From positions 53,095,201 through 53,159,200 of the forward strand of contig OZ038422.1 of NCBI GenBank assembly GCA_964036155.1: a DNA stretch of 64,000 bases, given 5' to 3'. The position numbers and the translations under genes were made by a program. This DNA comes from Diploscapter coronatus (Eukaryota; Nematoda; Chromadorea; Rhabditida; Rhabditidae). The notes under the pieces are model-generated. The model ran no database searches. It was not told where the DNA came from and worked only from the letters and a program-made list of their open reading frames with translations. How positions within the stretch are numbered: the first letter of the stretch is position 1; every line of letters starts with the position of its first letter. Positions 35,632 through 47,622 of this stretch are shown here, piece by piece.

Positions 35632-36601
35632 TCAAACTTTAATAATATTTACCGGAAAAGTAATTGAATGTTTGGATGAATTATTGTAGATTTCTTTCCG
35701 AAGTTCGATCCATTTCGCAACTGTGTGCACTGAAGACGCCCTCACAATCGACTGGAACAATTGGGCGACGTAATTTCGACCCAAATAGTACGCGTCTTTT
35801 CTCGTGTACAGTCCTTGAATCGCATCATTCAATTGCCTCACCTATAAAAATAAGAACATAATCTTTTTCAAAAATATCGCGTATTCGAAAAAAGCAATTC
35901 CGTGAACAATTTTTAAAGATTGCACAACATTTAAACTATCCTTAATCTGAAATAATACCTCGTAATTAATATCAGGCATCAGCATCCTTGCCACAAACAA
36001 ATCATTCTTTTGAATCGACTGCTCGTATTTCCTTCCATATTCGACCTAAGGAATTTTTTATTCCTAAAGATTTTATTCACCTATTCGAACCCAAATCTGG
36101 TCATCTGATAACCATTTGGCATTGAAATTGGTTCTTCGAATAAATGGAATAATGATGTTTCGGATGTCGAATAGCCTCTGTTCCCTAGACATCAGACTGT
36201 TTCGCTCGATGAAATTCATCTAAAATGGTCGTAAATTATACATCACTCATCTTTAGTCATAACTGACATATTTCTGATAAGTTTTTGACGAAAGAGAATA
36301 AGATATTTTAAAATTTATGTCGTTTATTTACGAGTGATTTGACACCTTAGGAATGGGGAGATCGCGAGCGATTCTTTCCTTTAAATTTGAGCAAACATAC
36401 TTTTCTGACTGTTTCAATGTCGACTTCAGGAAGCGTAAATTTTTCAGGAAAATCGGCTGCTATTTCTGAAAATTCAACGAAATTCTAGTAAAAGTCATAA
36501 ATTAGCTTACTGTTTGCAATCTCAAAAATTTCCGATTCATCAACGGCAAGAATTAAATATAACTGACAAATTATGATAAATAATAATTCAGGAAATTTCA
36601 T
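35632..36601 (-). CDS. LIYRD-family protein P9, truncated to one repeat
   Basis: A signal peptide (36530-36601; I-I-C-Q-L-Y-L-I-L-A then V-D-E-S-E) is followed by E-I-A-A-D-F-P-E, a first-repeat helix block (R-R-T-N-F-N-A-K-W-L-S-D-D-Q-I-W), a M-L-M-P-D-I-N-Y-E segment and V-R-Q-L-N-D-A-I-Q-G-L-Y...YYLGRNYVAQLFQSI, closely matching P6 and P10. The frame then ends in TGA at 35632-35634. About 190 residues. A possible donor (GTAAAT at 35652) just before the stop suggests an ancestral splice to downstream exons, of which only the relic at 35098-35253 remains. Function as a single-repeat secreted protein is possible, as in P3; decay is equally possible. Confidence 0.62.
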
Positions 36602-37124
36602 TTTCGTCGAAAACCCCTAAAATTGATCGTTTTCGAAAAGTGATAAACCTATTGAAAACGATTGGTAAAATCGATTAGTATTTTGGTGCTGAATTCGCGT
36701 GTTCTATCAATTTATTTCGATCATTTCTTAAGAAAAATGCCTTGTCAATGGGTGACGGAGAAATCGCTAATCGCTGAATTTATTGAACGAAATGACTTAT
36801 GGGGAGGGTCTTGTTTCGCTCGACGAATTTACTATGATTCATTCGGATATCATAAATACCGACTTTATGAATTATTAGAAATTTCTCTAGTTAGGATAGA
36901 ATTAAAGTCATAGTTGAATGTTCCGAGTAATTTCTAATAGTATTATTCCATGTAAGTGAACAATTCATGACTCAAAATGATAAATCAATATCACAATCCA
37001 TGAACATAAAAATTGATGATCATAAACCTAAGATGCTACAATCTTACGCAATACGATAAAACAAAACAATTTATTCGTTTACATTACAAATAAATAGGTG
37101 CATTTTGTACATGAATGATTGCAT

Positions 37125-39645
37125 TTATGCTTTAGCTTTCGGAAGAGTTTTTGTTCTCTTTTTCAATGTTTCGGCATATTGAACGACTTCATCGTCAGTA
37201 TATTTCGCCGTTGCATTCATGTACATTTGTAGTTTCTTTTCAAGTGGGGCTCGGTAGAAGGTATTTGATAATCGAACATTTTCTATATCCCAATATAGTT
37301 GCATCACCTGAATAGTCGACAAAATGTATGTCAATTAAAATTTAAGTTATGATTTTTCATAGTCAACAAGATATTGAGTTGATGTAAATGGGAAACTTCG
37401 AAATCATTTGCGTTTTTATGCTCATTCGTATTATCAAATAACCTGTTACTTTTGAAATGTACTAAAATTCCAAAAGAAGCTTATGGATATTGGCGAACTT
37501 ACCCGTGGAGTAGTTTTCTGAAGAAGCTGCTTTTCTTCATCGCACATATCGATGGAAGCCGTTTCGTTTATTTTCTTCTGGTCCTAAAATGATAATTGCT
37601 TGACTGTATCAATATAAAATTTAGAGTGTTACCCAAAATTTTTCTGCTTCAGATGGACTCATTTTACGCTTCAGCCAATCGTTTTGTGATTGAATGTAAT
37701 TCTCTTTGAGTAGCCGCATTTTTTCATCATATGTCAATTTTGGATCGCACTCAAGTTTCCTTCTCTGAATAGCACTTAGTTGGGGGGAGAAAATTAAAGA
37801 TAAATACCGTAAAAATCAACATTGCAATTCTTGGCGCCCAGTGAATATACTTTTTATGTGTGAATTTACAATTTCCTAAATTCTTATCATTTCTTTTCTG
37901 TAAATTGCAAGAGAAATACTGTGTACCTCTGAGGAATTGCACCCGCTTTCCGTGTGTTGTTTCGTTATCGGTGTACTAAAATTTTGTAGTAAATAGTCGT
38001 CGAACCCATCATCAGTATTCGATAAATTTTATAATGCAGGGAAAATTTTAAAATAATTAAATCAAATATGCCTTTTATTTATTTTTCTCGTTGCTCAATT
38101 CAGGTAATTTACTTAATAATAGCTCAAATAATTTCATACTCACCCAAAAATTTGTATAAGTCGTTTCCCAGATCATTAGTTCCTCGTCCGTGTAAGGCTC
38201 CACCGCCTTTTTCATCATATCGGTAGCCTCTTCGAGAGTTGATTCGAAAAATTTCGGCGACATTTTCGTATCAATTATAACTCGATTTAGCTGCCTTACC
38301 TATAATTTCGACCATTTTTATCTCAAATAATTGATTTTAGAACTTACTCGTTCGGGGATATCCTTTTCTGCAAATCTTTGCATTTTTGCACTGAACGATT
38401 GAGTTATGCTTATTTTGATTTTTTCCACCTCCTTCTAAATAAAACTTCATACAACTTATATCTAGAATCTAATTTCGCAAACTTTTGCAACATACCCATT
38501 TAGTCTCCAATTGTTCTGTTGTATATGTACTAGATAGCAACTTTAATTCATTTATATGATTTTCTTTTATCATTTTCAACTTCCCTTCAAATGGTATATT
38601 CATAAACATCAGAATGACAGTTTCCTAAAAGGGGCATTTTCATAGGATCACAATTTTTGAACCTACATTATTGAATAGCGGAAGAAGTATTGGCATAACG
38701 TTTGAAAATTCATCATAAAATCTTTTGGTATGATCTAAAATCGTATTTTAATGCTGACAGGTAGATTAAAGATGACTTACCCGCAATCAATTTATCTCGA
38801 TAAATCAATTGGAGACCATATTGAGCCTGAAATTAGCTAATTTTAAACTATGTTTTAAGAGTGATTAAATGTAGAATGACATACCTCAGGTTGAGACTGG
38901 TATTTATTATGAGTTTCAGTGATTTTCATTTCTTCTGATGTTCCACCGGAAAATTCGTGTTTCAATTGAATATAGCGAGTTAGTGAAGATTCAGAAAATT
39001 TCCTGAGCATCCTCTTCAACTTGTTGAGGACGTATTCTTTATCCAATTCGAGCATGTCTCGTGAAACTTTCAATTGTCTAATCTGGTGCTCTATTTCACG
39101 AACCTAAAATAATAAAAAATTACATCATTTTTCTATATTCAAACCTTTTTTGGAACATCGGGTTTGATCAGTCTGAAATTCCACTTCATATTCATCTCGA
39201 ATAGTTTCGTATAAGATGATATTTGAGGCGACTAAAATTGAACAAATAAAGTCTTTTACAAATGAATTCCTAAATGCTTACGAAAATTTGGTCGTCTGTT
39301 AAACCATATGCTTTGACACCGAGTTTCTTCTTCATCACTGGCAACATCAGAGCCTTGATATCTTGCAATTTCTGTTCATTCGTACTGAACATGTTATTCG
39401 AGATCCAGAAAACTCTTCGAATCACATCGTAGGTTTCTTTTAGCAATGAATCGGCTGAGCTACCCAAGTGAATGAACTCCTTGGATAATTCTAAAAATTG
39501 TTGAATTAATATCTCTAACTTGAATCATTTACATCATTACATTATTAGAAACATTACCTGTCGCAATATTGTGAACTGTCGTCTCTTTATCAGAATACGC
39601 GGTTGAAAAGTTGCACAGTATGAGTAGTAATATTTTCAGTGACAT
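37125..39645 (-). CDS. LIYRD-family secreted helical-repeat protein P8
   Basis: Start ATG at 39645 opens a signal peptide (M-S-L-K-I-L-L-L-I-L-C). Repeat 1 follows: V-I-R-R / F-W-I-S-N-N-M-F-S-T-N-E-Q-K-L-Q, the D-D-Q-I-F exon end, and the V-R-E-I-E-H-Q-I-R-Q-L exon ending R-Y-I-Q-L-K-H-E-F. The QLIYRDKLIA motif is at about 38795-38820. Repeat 2 runs to I-W-E-T-T-Y (38160-38270) and repeat 3 opens with Y-T-D-N-E-T-T-H-G-K-R. Repeat 3 carries the Cys pair L-E-C-D / D-M-C-D. The last exon (about 37125-37310) ends K-Y-T-D-D-E-V-V-Q-Y-A-E-T-L plus a basic tail and TAA. About 590 residues. The central 1.4 kb is nearly identical to P7, while signal peptide and 3' exons differ. Confidence 0.74.
38205..39591. 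repeat. P8 copy of the P7/P8 near-identical tract
   Basis: Exons and introns here match 41563-42926 almost base for base, apart from a less similar stretch around 38690-38930. The right edge falls inside exon 1, exactly where the mature N-terminus meets the signal peptide (shared D-K-E-T-T-V-H-N-I-A-T, different leader). The left edge lies within a repeat-2 exon. Confidence 0.9.
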
Positions 39646-40297
39646 TATGGCGATTTTTTGAAAACTGAGAAGAAACGTGTATTATTATTTGAAATAATTA
39701 AAAACTCAGAGAAGAAAAAAAAACTCGTCGAATTTTCAAGGATCACCATTAATGCGTAAATTTTCGAGACTAATCGAGAATTTCCCTGATGTCAACTTCT
39801 GACCTCTATGAATCAGCGTTGAGTAACTTGGGGGATCGATAATCAACGAACTTGTCTGAATTGTCTGCAGAAATGGTTGTTATTGAACGAGTAAGTCATT
39901 TACACTCCGTAATTTCGAAAAGAAAAAAACTAGCGCAACTTCGCCCTTTGGTCGTTATTTCTCCATTTACTAATTACTCACATTTTCGAGGTTTTAAAGT
40001 CCGATTAGATCAAAATTGGTCATTCCATGATAACCGATTGAACGAAATTCTCTCGTCATTCTAAATCAGCAATGATTTGTTTCTTCGCAAATATTCAAGT
40101 TTTAATTTTATCATGGAAGTTGACGTGATTTTGTGAAAAAAATGATTGAGTGAATAAAATAAAGTCAATCAGCACTTGAACCAAATAATAAAATGCGATT
40201 TTACTTAAATTGGTAGTTTAAACAAATTTATTAAATACAAACGAATATTTTAAATGGTCCACAAGTTATGGGTACTAATAATTAAGTAGATGTGTTT

Positions 40298-42980
40298 CTA
40301 AATTATCCTAAATTTATTTTGTATCTTCATTCGTATCTCCTGATGTTGAAGAACTTCTTCATCTGTATATTTTGCAAGAATACCCGTGAACATTTGCAAT
40401 TTTCTTTCAAATGGAGCACGGTTGAATTTATTTGTCAATCGAATATTTTCTGCATCCTGATATAGTTGGTTCAGCTAAATTCTACCATAATTAATTTTTA
40501 CATTGGCACATGTTTTATGGGATCTTCTAAACTGGCAACCTGGAAAAGTAGTAATTGTAGTAATGCAGTAACGCAAGAAATAATATGAAGAAAAGATTTA
40601 AAAAAAAAAAAAAAAAAGTAGTATTCCTCCCTTGCCTAACCTAGACTATTTTATCTATTACCATATTACTACTTTTTAAATTGCCGTTTAATATAAAGTT
40701 TATTCATTTCGTTAGTTAAATATGTGGAAATTTGATCTTTGCAAGTTCATAGTGGCCTAGAATAAAATATGCCTACCCTGTATCCGCTCCTTTGGAAAAC
40801 GTCCTTTTCTTCTTTGCACAATTCGATGGCAATAGTTTCGTTTACTTTTATCTTCTCCTTAAAAGTAAAAATTAATCCTTCCAATCTTTAAAATTATTTG
40901 TTTGATTTGAAACTTCAGCGTTTATTTTGGCGTAACTAAAGTGGACAGTTAAGTAAAATGAGAACAACGTTGCATTTTCAATCATTACTCTTCTTCACAG
41001 GTTTTTACCCAATTTGAATCGATTTCAGATTGATTCATCTTACGCCTAAACACTTTTTCCTGCACTTGAACATAATTTATCTTTAGTAGCTTCATTTTCT
41101 CTTCATTGGTTATGGATGAGTCGCAATAAATTTTTCGTCTCTAAAATGAAAATAATTATTAGACGATAATTTTAGGATTACGACCTTGAAAATAAACATG
41201 ACAAGTTGAGGTGTCGTTCTCAGGTAACGTTTATGAAGGAGTTTGATAGTTTCTGAAATGTCAAACTGGGCTCGTGAAATTTATATTAGGTAAGGCAATA
41301 TTTGTTACCTTTGATGGTTTGTAAACGCTTTCCATATGGCGTCTCGTTTTCAGTAAACTGAAAAATGCAATGAAAGCGATTATTGATTATTTTCTTTTAT
41401 CATATAAATAGTCAAAAGCGATTGGATTGATATGATCTTGCAAGACGTTCAAGATATGAACTTTTTCATGTTTAACTCTTCCCTTAGTTTGAGTTTCTCA
41501 CCCAAACATTGAGAAACGTCGTCTCCCAAATCATTAGTTCCTCATCTGAAAATGATTCGACTGCCTTTTTCATCATATCGGTAGCCTCTTCGAGAGTTGA
41601 TTCGAAAAATTTCGGCGACATTTTCGTGTCAATTATAACTCGATTTAGCTGCCTTACCTATAATTTCGACCATTTTTATCTCAAATAATTGGTTTTAGAA
41701 CTTACTCGTTCGGGAATATCCTTTTCTGCAAATCTTTGCATTTTTGCACTGAACGCTTGAATCGTGCTTATTTTATTTTTTTCCACCTCCTTCTAAATAA
41801 AACTTCATACAACTTATATCTAGAATCTAATTTCGCAAACTTTTGCAACATACCCATTTAGTCTCCAATTGTTCTGTTGTATATTTACTAGATAGCAACT
41901 TTAATTTATTTATATAATTTTCCTTGATCATTTTCAACTTCCCTTCAAATGGTATATTCATAAACATCAGAATGACAGTTTCCTAAAAGGGGCATTTTCA
42001 TAGGATCACAATTTTTGAACCTACATTATTGACTAGCGGAAGAATTATTGGCATAACGTTTGAAAACTCATTATAAAACTTTTTGGTATGATCTAAAATG
42101 ATCTTTTTAGTCTTGACAAGTAGATTGGATAAGACTTACTCGCAATCAATTTATCTCGATAAATCAATTGTTCATTAGATTTAATCTGAATCTCTTCGAT
42201 TTAGATTTGAAAAATAAGAATTAATAAATTACTTACCCCCTTTTCAGTTTCAGTAATTTTTATTTCTTCTGATGTCCCACCGGAAAACTCATGCTTCAAT
42301 TGAATGTAGCGAGTTAGAGAGGATTCAGAAAACTTCCTGAGCATCCTCTTCAACTTGTTGAGGACGTATTCTTTATCCAATTCGAGCATATCTCGCGAAA
42401 CTTTCAACTGTCTAATCTGGTGCTCTATTTCACGAACCTAAAATAATAAAAAAATTACATCATTTTTCTATATTCAAACCTCCTTTGGAATGTCCGGTTT
42501 AATTAAACGAAAACTCCACTTCATATTCATCTCGAATAGTTTCGTATAAGATGATATTTGAGGCGACTAAAATTGAACAAATAAAGTCTTTCACAAATGA
42601 ATTCCTAAATGCTTACGAAAATTTGGTCGTCTGTTAAACCATATGCTTTGACGCCGAGTTTCCTCTTCATCACTGGCAACATCAGAGCCTTGATATCTTG
42701 CAATTTCTGTTCATTCGTACTGAACATGTTATTCGAGATCCAGAAAACTCTTCGAATCACATCGTAGGTTTCTTTTAGCAATGAATCGGCTGAGCTACCC
42801 AAGTGAATGAACTCCTTGGATAATTCTAAAAATTGTCGAATTAATATCTCTAACTTGAATCATTTACATCATTACATTTTTAGAAACATTACCTGTCGCA
42901 ATATTGTGAACTGTCGTCTCTTTATCGGCAAATACGACTGAATAAAAGTAGAGGAAAATCAAAGACAATTTCAATAACAT
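40298..42980 (-). CDS. LIYRD-family secreted helical-repeat protein P7
   Basis: Closest sibling of P8. ATG at 42980 opens a different leader (M-L-L-K-L-S-L-I-F-L-Y-F-Y-S) that joins the same mature N-terminus. Repeat 1 (about 42200-42900), QLIYRDKLIA (about 42155-42180), repeat 2 (41530-42010, ending F-S-D-E-E-L-M-I-W-E-T-T) and repeat 3 (40298-41370, opening T-E-N-E-T-P-Y-G-K-R) are all present, with the repeat-3 cysteines (I-Y-C-D, E-L-C-K). The last exon ends K-Y-T-D-E-E-V-L-Q-H-Q-E-I and TAG at 40298-40300. About 580 residues; no tail anchor. A run of 19 A at about 40600 lies in an intron. Confidence 0.73.
41563..42926. repeat. P7 copy of the P7/P8 near-identical tract
   Basis: Partner of 38205-39591. 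Introns are as similar as exons, so identity cannot be due to protein constraint and a recent duplication or gene conversion is needed. Confidence 0.9.
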
Positions 42981-43635
42981 TTCCGAAAAAAAAAACTAGT
43001 GCCTAAATTGTAAAACTAGATTAGTAATTAAGATAATAAACTAAATATAAAGCCTTTGTGCATCAACATTTCTACGTTTATTTTTCGAAACTAGCCTAAA
43101 TGACATTTGCGAATTAACTCTTGATTGGGAAATTTGAAAAAATCAATAATCGGTGAAATAATGAGTAATATCCCGACTGAACATGCCAGACATTATTGCA
43201 TGTCTTCGTCATTTTGAAGAGAACAACATTGCACAACTTTACTCTTTGATCATTTTCTCTCGTCACTCACTCATTTTTGCGTAGTCTTCACTTTTTTTTA
43301 CCCAAATTCGATTAATTCGAAAGATACAGACTCAGATTTGATTGACCAAAGTCGCGTGTAATTCTCCCGTCATTTTAAATCAGAGGTCAGTTCAATTGCT
43401 TTAACGCTCTAATTATTAGAACTATACTCGGATTAGGTGAATTAATTTACTTTAGTTTTGTTTAAATTTACACGATAACTTTGAATTTAATGGATTGTCA
43501 GAAGTTAGATTAAACCTGATCATACAAATAAATGAATTGTACTTTGATTAGAATTACATATATTAAAAATACGATCAAAATCAAATAACACTATTCTCAT
43601 AAAAAAACTCTTTATTTACAAATAAATTTATTTAA

Positions 43636-46600
43636 TTACAAAGTATTCCAGAATGTTATGACTTCTTCATCAGTGTACTTCGCCGCAGCGTCTGTGTACA
43701 TTTTGAGTTTCTTTTCGAAATTCGCTCGATAAAACGCTCTGCTCAGTCGTAGATCTTCAATATCTTGGTACAATTGATATATCTGAATCAAACTATCGTA
43801 TTTTTATTTTAGAAAATGTGAATTTCCTACTCTTTGTCCAACATTCTTGAATTTCTTAATTTGAGCTTGACATTCTTCAATCAATTTTCGTTCATTTGGC
43901 TTCTCTTTTTCCTAAAATATAAATTTAAGTTTTAAAATTATAAACCTTTGACTCTATATCTTTGATTATAAATTATTCGAAGCTTAGTCTTTGAAATAAA
44001 CTTGCAATTGGAGACCATATGTTATGTGCGAAATAATGCTTCGTAAGAGAACGGGTTAAATCGCCTGCGTCGTATGTAATGCTGGATATGGTTTCTCAAA
44101 GTCAAACATTGTTTGAAATCAGAATTTATACCCAGAATTCATCGGCCTCCTGTGACGACTTCTTCTGGTTCCGCCAAGCCTCCTCACTCTGGATGGACAG
44201 ACCCTTGATTCCATTCACGATTTCATCGACCGTCTTCGTGTCATCGCACTCCATCTTCCTCTTCGAATTCACTGCATTCGTGAATTTGGGCGTCCAAATC
44301 GCGTATCGTTGATGGTAGAATTTAGTGTTTTCGAAGATAATCTGAGTTCGCTTTCCGAATGGAGTGTCTCGGTCCGTGTACTAAATAAAAAATCATCGTC
44401 ATTAGGGAAAAAAGACAAGTTTTTTTTTCAATTTGTCAGTTAATGAATTTTAAAATTTCAAGATAGATACATTTTTCTCTAGCCTTCCTTTCAGAAATTC
44501 AAATAATATATGATATTTTTCTCTAAATAATTATCTCTAGAAAATTAGAACCCACATAAGTATTGAAGAACAAGGACTCCCACATCAAGAGGTCCTTGTC
44601 GGAATAAGGATCGATTGCTTCTTTGAACAATTGAGCAGCCTCTTCCGTCGAGCTAGTCTCGTAGAACTTTCTCGAAAGTCGCAATTTCATTATGGCTTTG
44701 TTTACTTCGCGAACCTAGAATGTAAATTAAAAAAACAATATATATATATATTATCTTCATTAACTTACGCTATTAGGAATTTCCTTCTGGTTGAATCGCT
44801 TCATTCGTTTGTTGATGAATATGATGTCATCTTCTTTCGATTTCCTAGCCTCCTTCTAAATAGGATTTTTTATATTGCGAAAAATCTGATTTCGAATTTA
44901 AATATGTCAGAAATTGAATCAATTTCTCTTTGAATATTCGAAATATCATAAATATGGTGTTGAATAGTATATTTTTCATTCAAACGAATCGGTAATACCT
45001 TGCTTTAAGTTTTGCATTTTCTGAAACTTTGATATTTATTATTTGCCAAAATTAATGAAATCTGATTGATATCACTCTAACTCACCCATTTATTTTCCAA
45101 CTCCTCATTCGACAAGATTGTATCCGAATTGGCTTTCAATTCATCGAAGTAGTTGTCTTTGAGCATTTTCAGCTTGATATCGTCTGGCTTCTGCTCGAGG
45201 TAGATAATTCTGTAGTTGTTGTTCCAGAAGTCCGCAATGGACGGAGAGAGTTCGTTGTTCTCGTTGAAGAAATTCTCGGCCCAGTCTGAAATATGAAATT
45301 TCATTTCAATTATGAAAAGATCGACTTACAATTGATCATCTTGTCGCGATAGATGAGCTGTTTGGGCTAAAATTAAGAACATTTCATTGGTTGATAACTA
45401 TTGCTCATTTCCCTATGAATGACATAATCTTTGGGGAATATAACATGAAGACAGTGTGTAGGGCTTGAGGATAGTAAGGAAACACTCGAGATTCCATTCT
45501 TCATATCATGACACTTGGCAATTCAAGTCTCGGTAGAAGTATTTTCATTCTCACATTTCACAATGATTATTTTGTTCCTTACTTACACTAGTTGTTTGAG
45601 ATGATTCCGACTCAGGCGTAGTCGTTTCCTCAATCGCTCTCGGTTCGGTTGTCATTGCTTCAGTTGTTGTTGTTGTCGTCTTGGAGGTTGTTGTCTTGGG
45701 GGTTGTTGCTTTAGGGGTTGTTGTTTTGGGGGTTGTCGAGACGACAACAATTATCGGTTTGACTGTGGTCTTCGGAATTGGTCTTTTCGTAGTTTCAGGA
45801 ATCGGTCTGGTCGTCGTCCATCGCGGATTCGGGTTCATTGGGGGAACGATTGTTGAGACTCCGATCACTGGCGGAGAAAGTGGAGAAAAAGTAGGCTGAA
45901 AGGTCAAATATTGATTTTTGAATTCGATTCCTTTATATAATTTACAAAATTCGCATTTTGGTTGCATAACCTTATTTTGTTTAACCTCTCAGAAGCATAC
46001 CCGGAAATTGGTTTTTCCACCGAGTTGATTCTGATTACTATAGACCTCGTTCCACAGCTCTGCCCACTTGTTGACTACATTTGACGGCGCACTTCTGATG
46101 ATCGAATGGAACAATTGCATCACGTAGTTTCTGCCCATGTAATACGCGTCTCGGTGAGAAAACAGACCCTGGATTTCATCGTTCAGTTGTCTGACCTGAA
46201 TGTTTTCTTATTATTTGATTTGAAAAAAAACTTGTAAAGTTAATTCCTTATGGCAAAAGTATTTCTAAAGAGCTATAGGGCATAAATTTAAAAAAAAAAA
46301 AAAAATGAAAGATGTAATATCTATACCGTACCTCATAGGAAATATCTGGCATGAGCATATGAGCTATTAGTTGATCATTATGCCTGATCGCAGATTCGAA
46401 TTTTCCTCCATACTGAACCCAGATCTGGTCGTCGGTGAGATATCGACTGTTGAAGTTGGTTCTTCGAATGAACGGAATCGTGATTTGCCGAATGTCGTAG
46501 AGACGACGTTCGCGTGAAATCAGCGCATTTCTCTCGATAAATTTGACCTAAATTTAAAAATCTAGCTTATTATTTAGATTTTCCATAATATCGCAGTATA

Positions 46601-46890
46601 AAAGATTTATATTTTTATGGCAAAGTAAAATATATTTTGATCAGACTTTGTGTTGCAACAGCGGAAAAAATAGTTTTTAGTCATACCCGTCGAATCGTTT
46701 CAGTGTCAAAATCCGATAGAGAATATTGCTCAGGAAACTGAGTTGCTATTTCTGAAAATGAAAAATCAGCAATTTCTACTTCAAGGGATTCCTTACGATT
46801 TGCAATTTCAAAAATACCATACTCATCTACGCAAAGTATCGATTGAAATTGATGTAGTAATAGGATAGATAATATAAACTTCGAAATCAT
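43636..46890 (-). CDS. LIYRD-family protein P6 with mucin-like linker
   Basis: Signal peptide at 46810-46890 (F-I-L-S-I-L-L-L-H-Q-F-Q-S-I-L-C) then V-D-E-Y, shared in style with P9 and P10. Repeat 1 includes R-R-T-N-F-N-S-R-Y-L-T-D-D-Q-I-W and Y-Y-M-G-R-N-Y-V-M-Q-L-F. A Pro/Thr-rich linker of about 115 residues (45560-45900) with K-T-T-T-P-type repeats follows, then QLIYRDKMIN (about 45335-45365). Repeat 2 (44550-45300) ends S-D-K-D-L-L-M-W-E-S. Repeat 3 opens Y-T-D-R-D-T-P-F-G-K-R, carries the Cys pair M-E-C-D / E-E-C-Q, and ends K-Y-T-D-E-E-V-I-T-F-W-N-T-L before TAA (43636-43638). About 690 residues. The linker suggests an extended, glycosylated surface or matrix protein (inference). Confidence 0.75.
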
Positions 46891-47622
46891 TTCGACTACT
46901 CTATTCGAAATGTGGGCCAGTTGATTCAGAATTGATTTTAGCAGTCCTTCTTGTATCTATGAGTGAATTTCTCGCGTCTAAGTAGTAATTTATCGACCAT
47001 CCCTTAATTTACGAGAAACCATAGATTAGTTCGAGAGGAGTAAGGCAAGAAATTGACAAAATTCGATGAACTATGACGCGAACTTGATTCATTTCACACA
47101 AGGACAACACCATGTCTGATGACACCATCAAATGATGGCTAGTCTGCAGACGTTCATTTGTGAATCATAAAACTGAGAAAATAGGAGATGTTATCGAGAT
47201 TTTGTGGAAACATCATATGGTCACTATTTCAGAGAGTTTGATTTGAGGGATCACAACAGAAATTATTAATTTAAAAATGGACGATCAAAATTTTTAATGC
47301 TACTTTCAGCAATAATTTTGGATTCAGTGATATATCAATTTGGTATTTCTATTTTTATGAAAAATATCAAATCCTTCAAGAAAGTTTATTAATTTTACAA
47401 GTATGATACTGTTGATAGAAGCTAAAATAAATTTATCATTAAATGGTTCCTGATTTAAAAAATACCCGTAAATAAATTTTATGAGAAATCAAGAATTAAA
47501 TTGGACGAATTATTTTGAGGCAATTTTTACAATAACAACCCGTATTTGATCTCAATACTCCTCTTCAGTTTTAAATAATATATTTACAAATAAAATTCTA
47601 CTAATAGTTGAAACGAGTTTAA
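46891..47622. other. Intergenic, no gene supported
   Basis: About 730 AT-rich bases between P6 and P5. It should contain the P6 promoter and the P5 3' UTR. No exon, RNA gene or repeat recognised. Confidence 0.5.

Noticed and set aside
33261..45899. Valine/glycine-rich plus-strand frames at 33261-33491 and 45681-45899
   Set aside because: They are antisense shadows of the Thr-rich linkers of P10 and P6.
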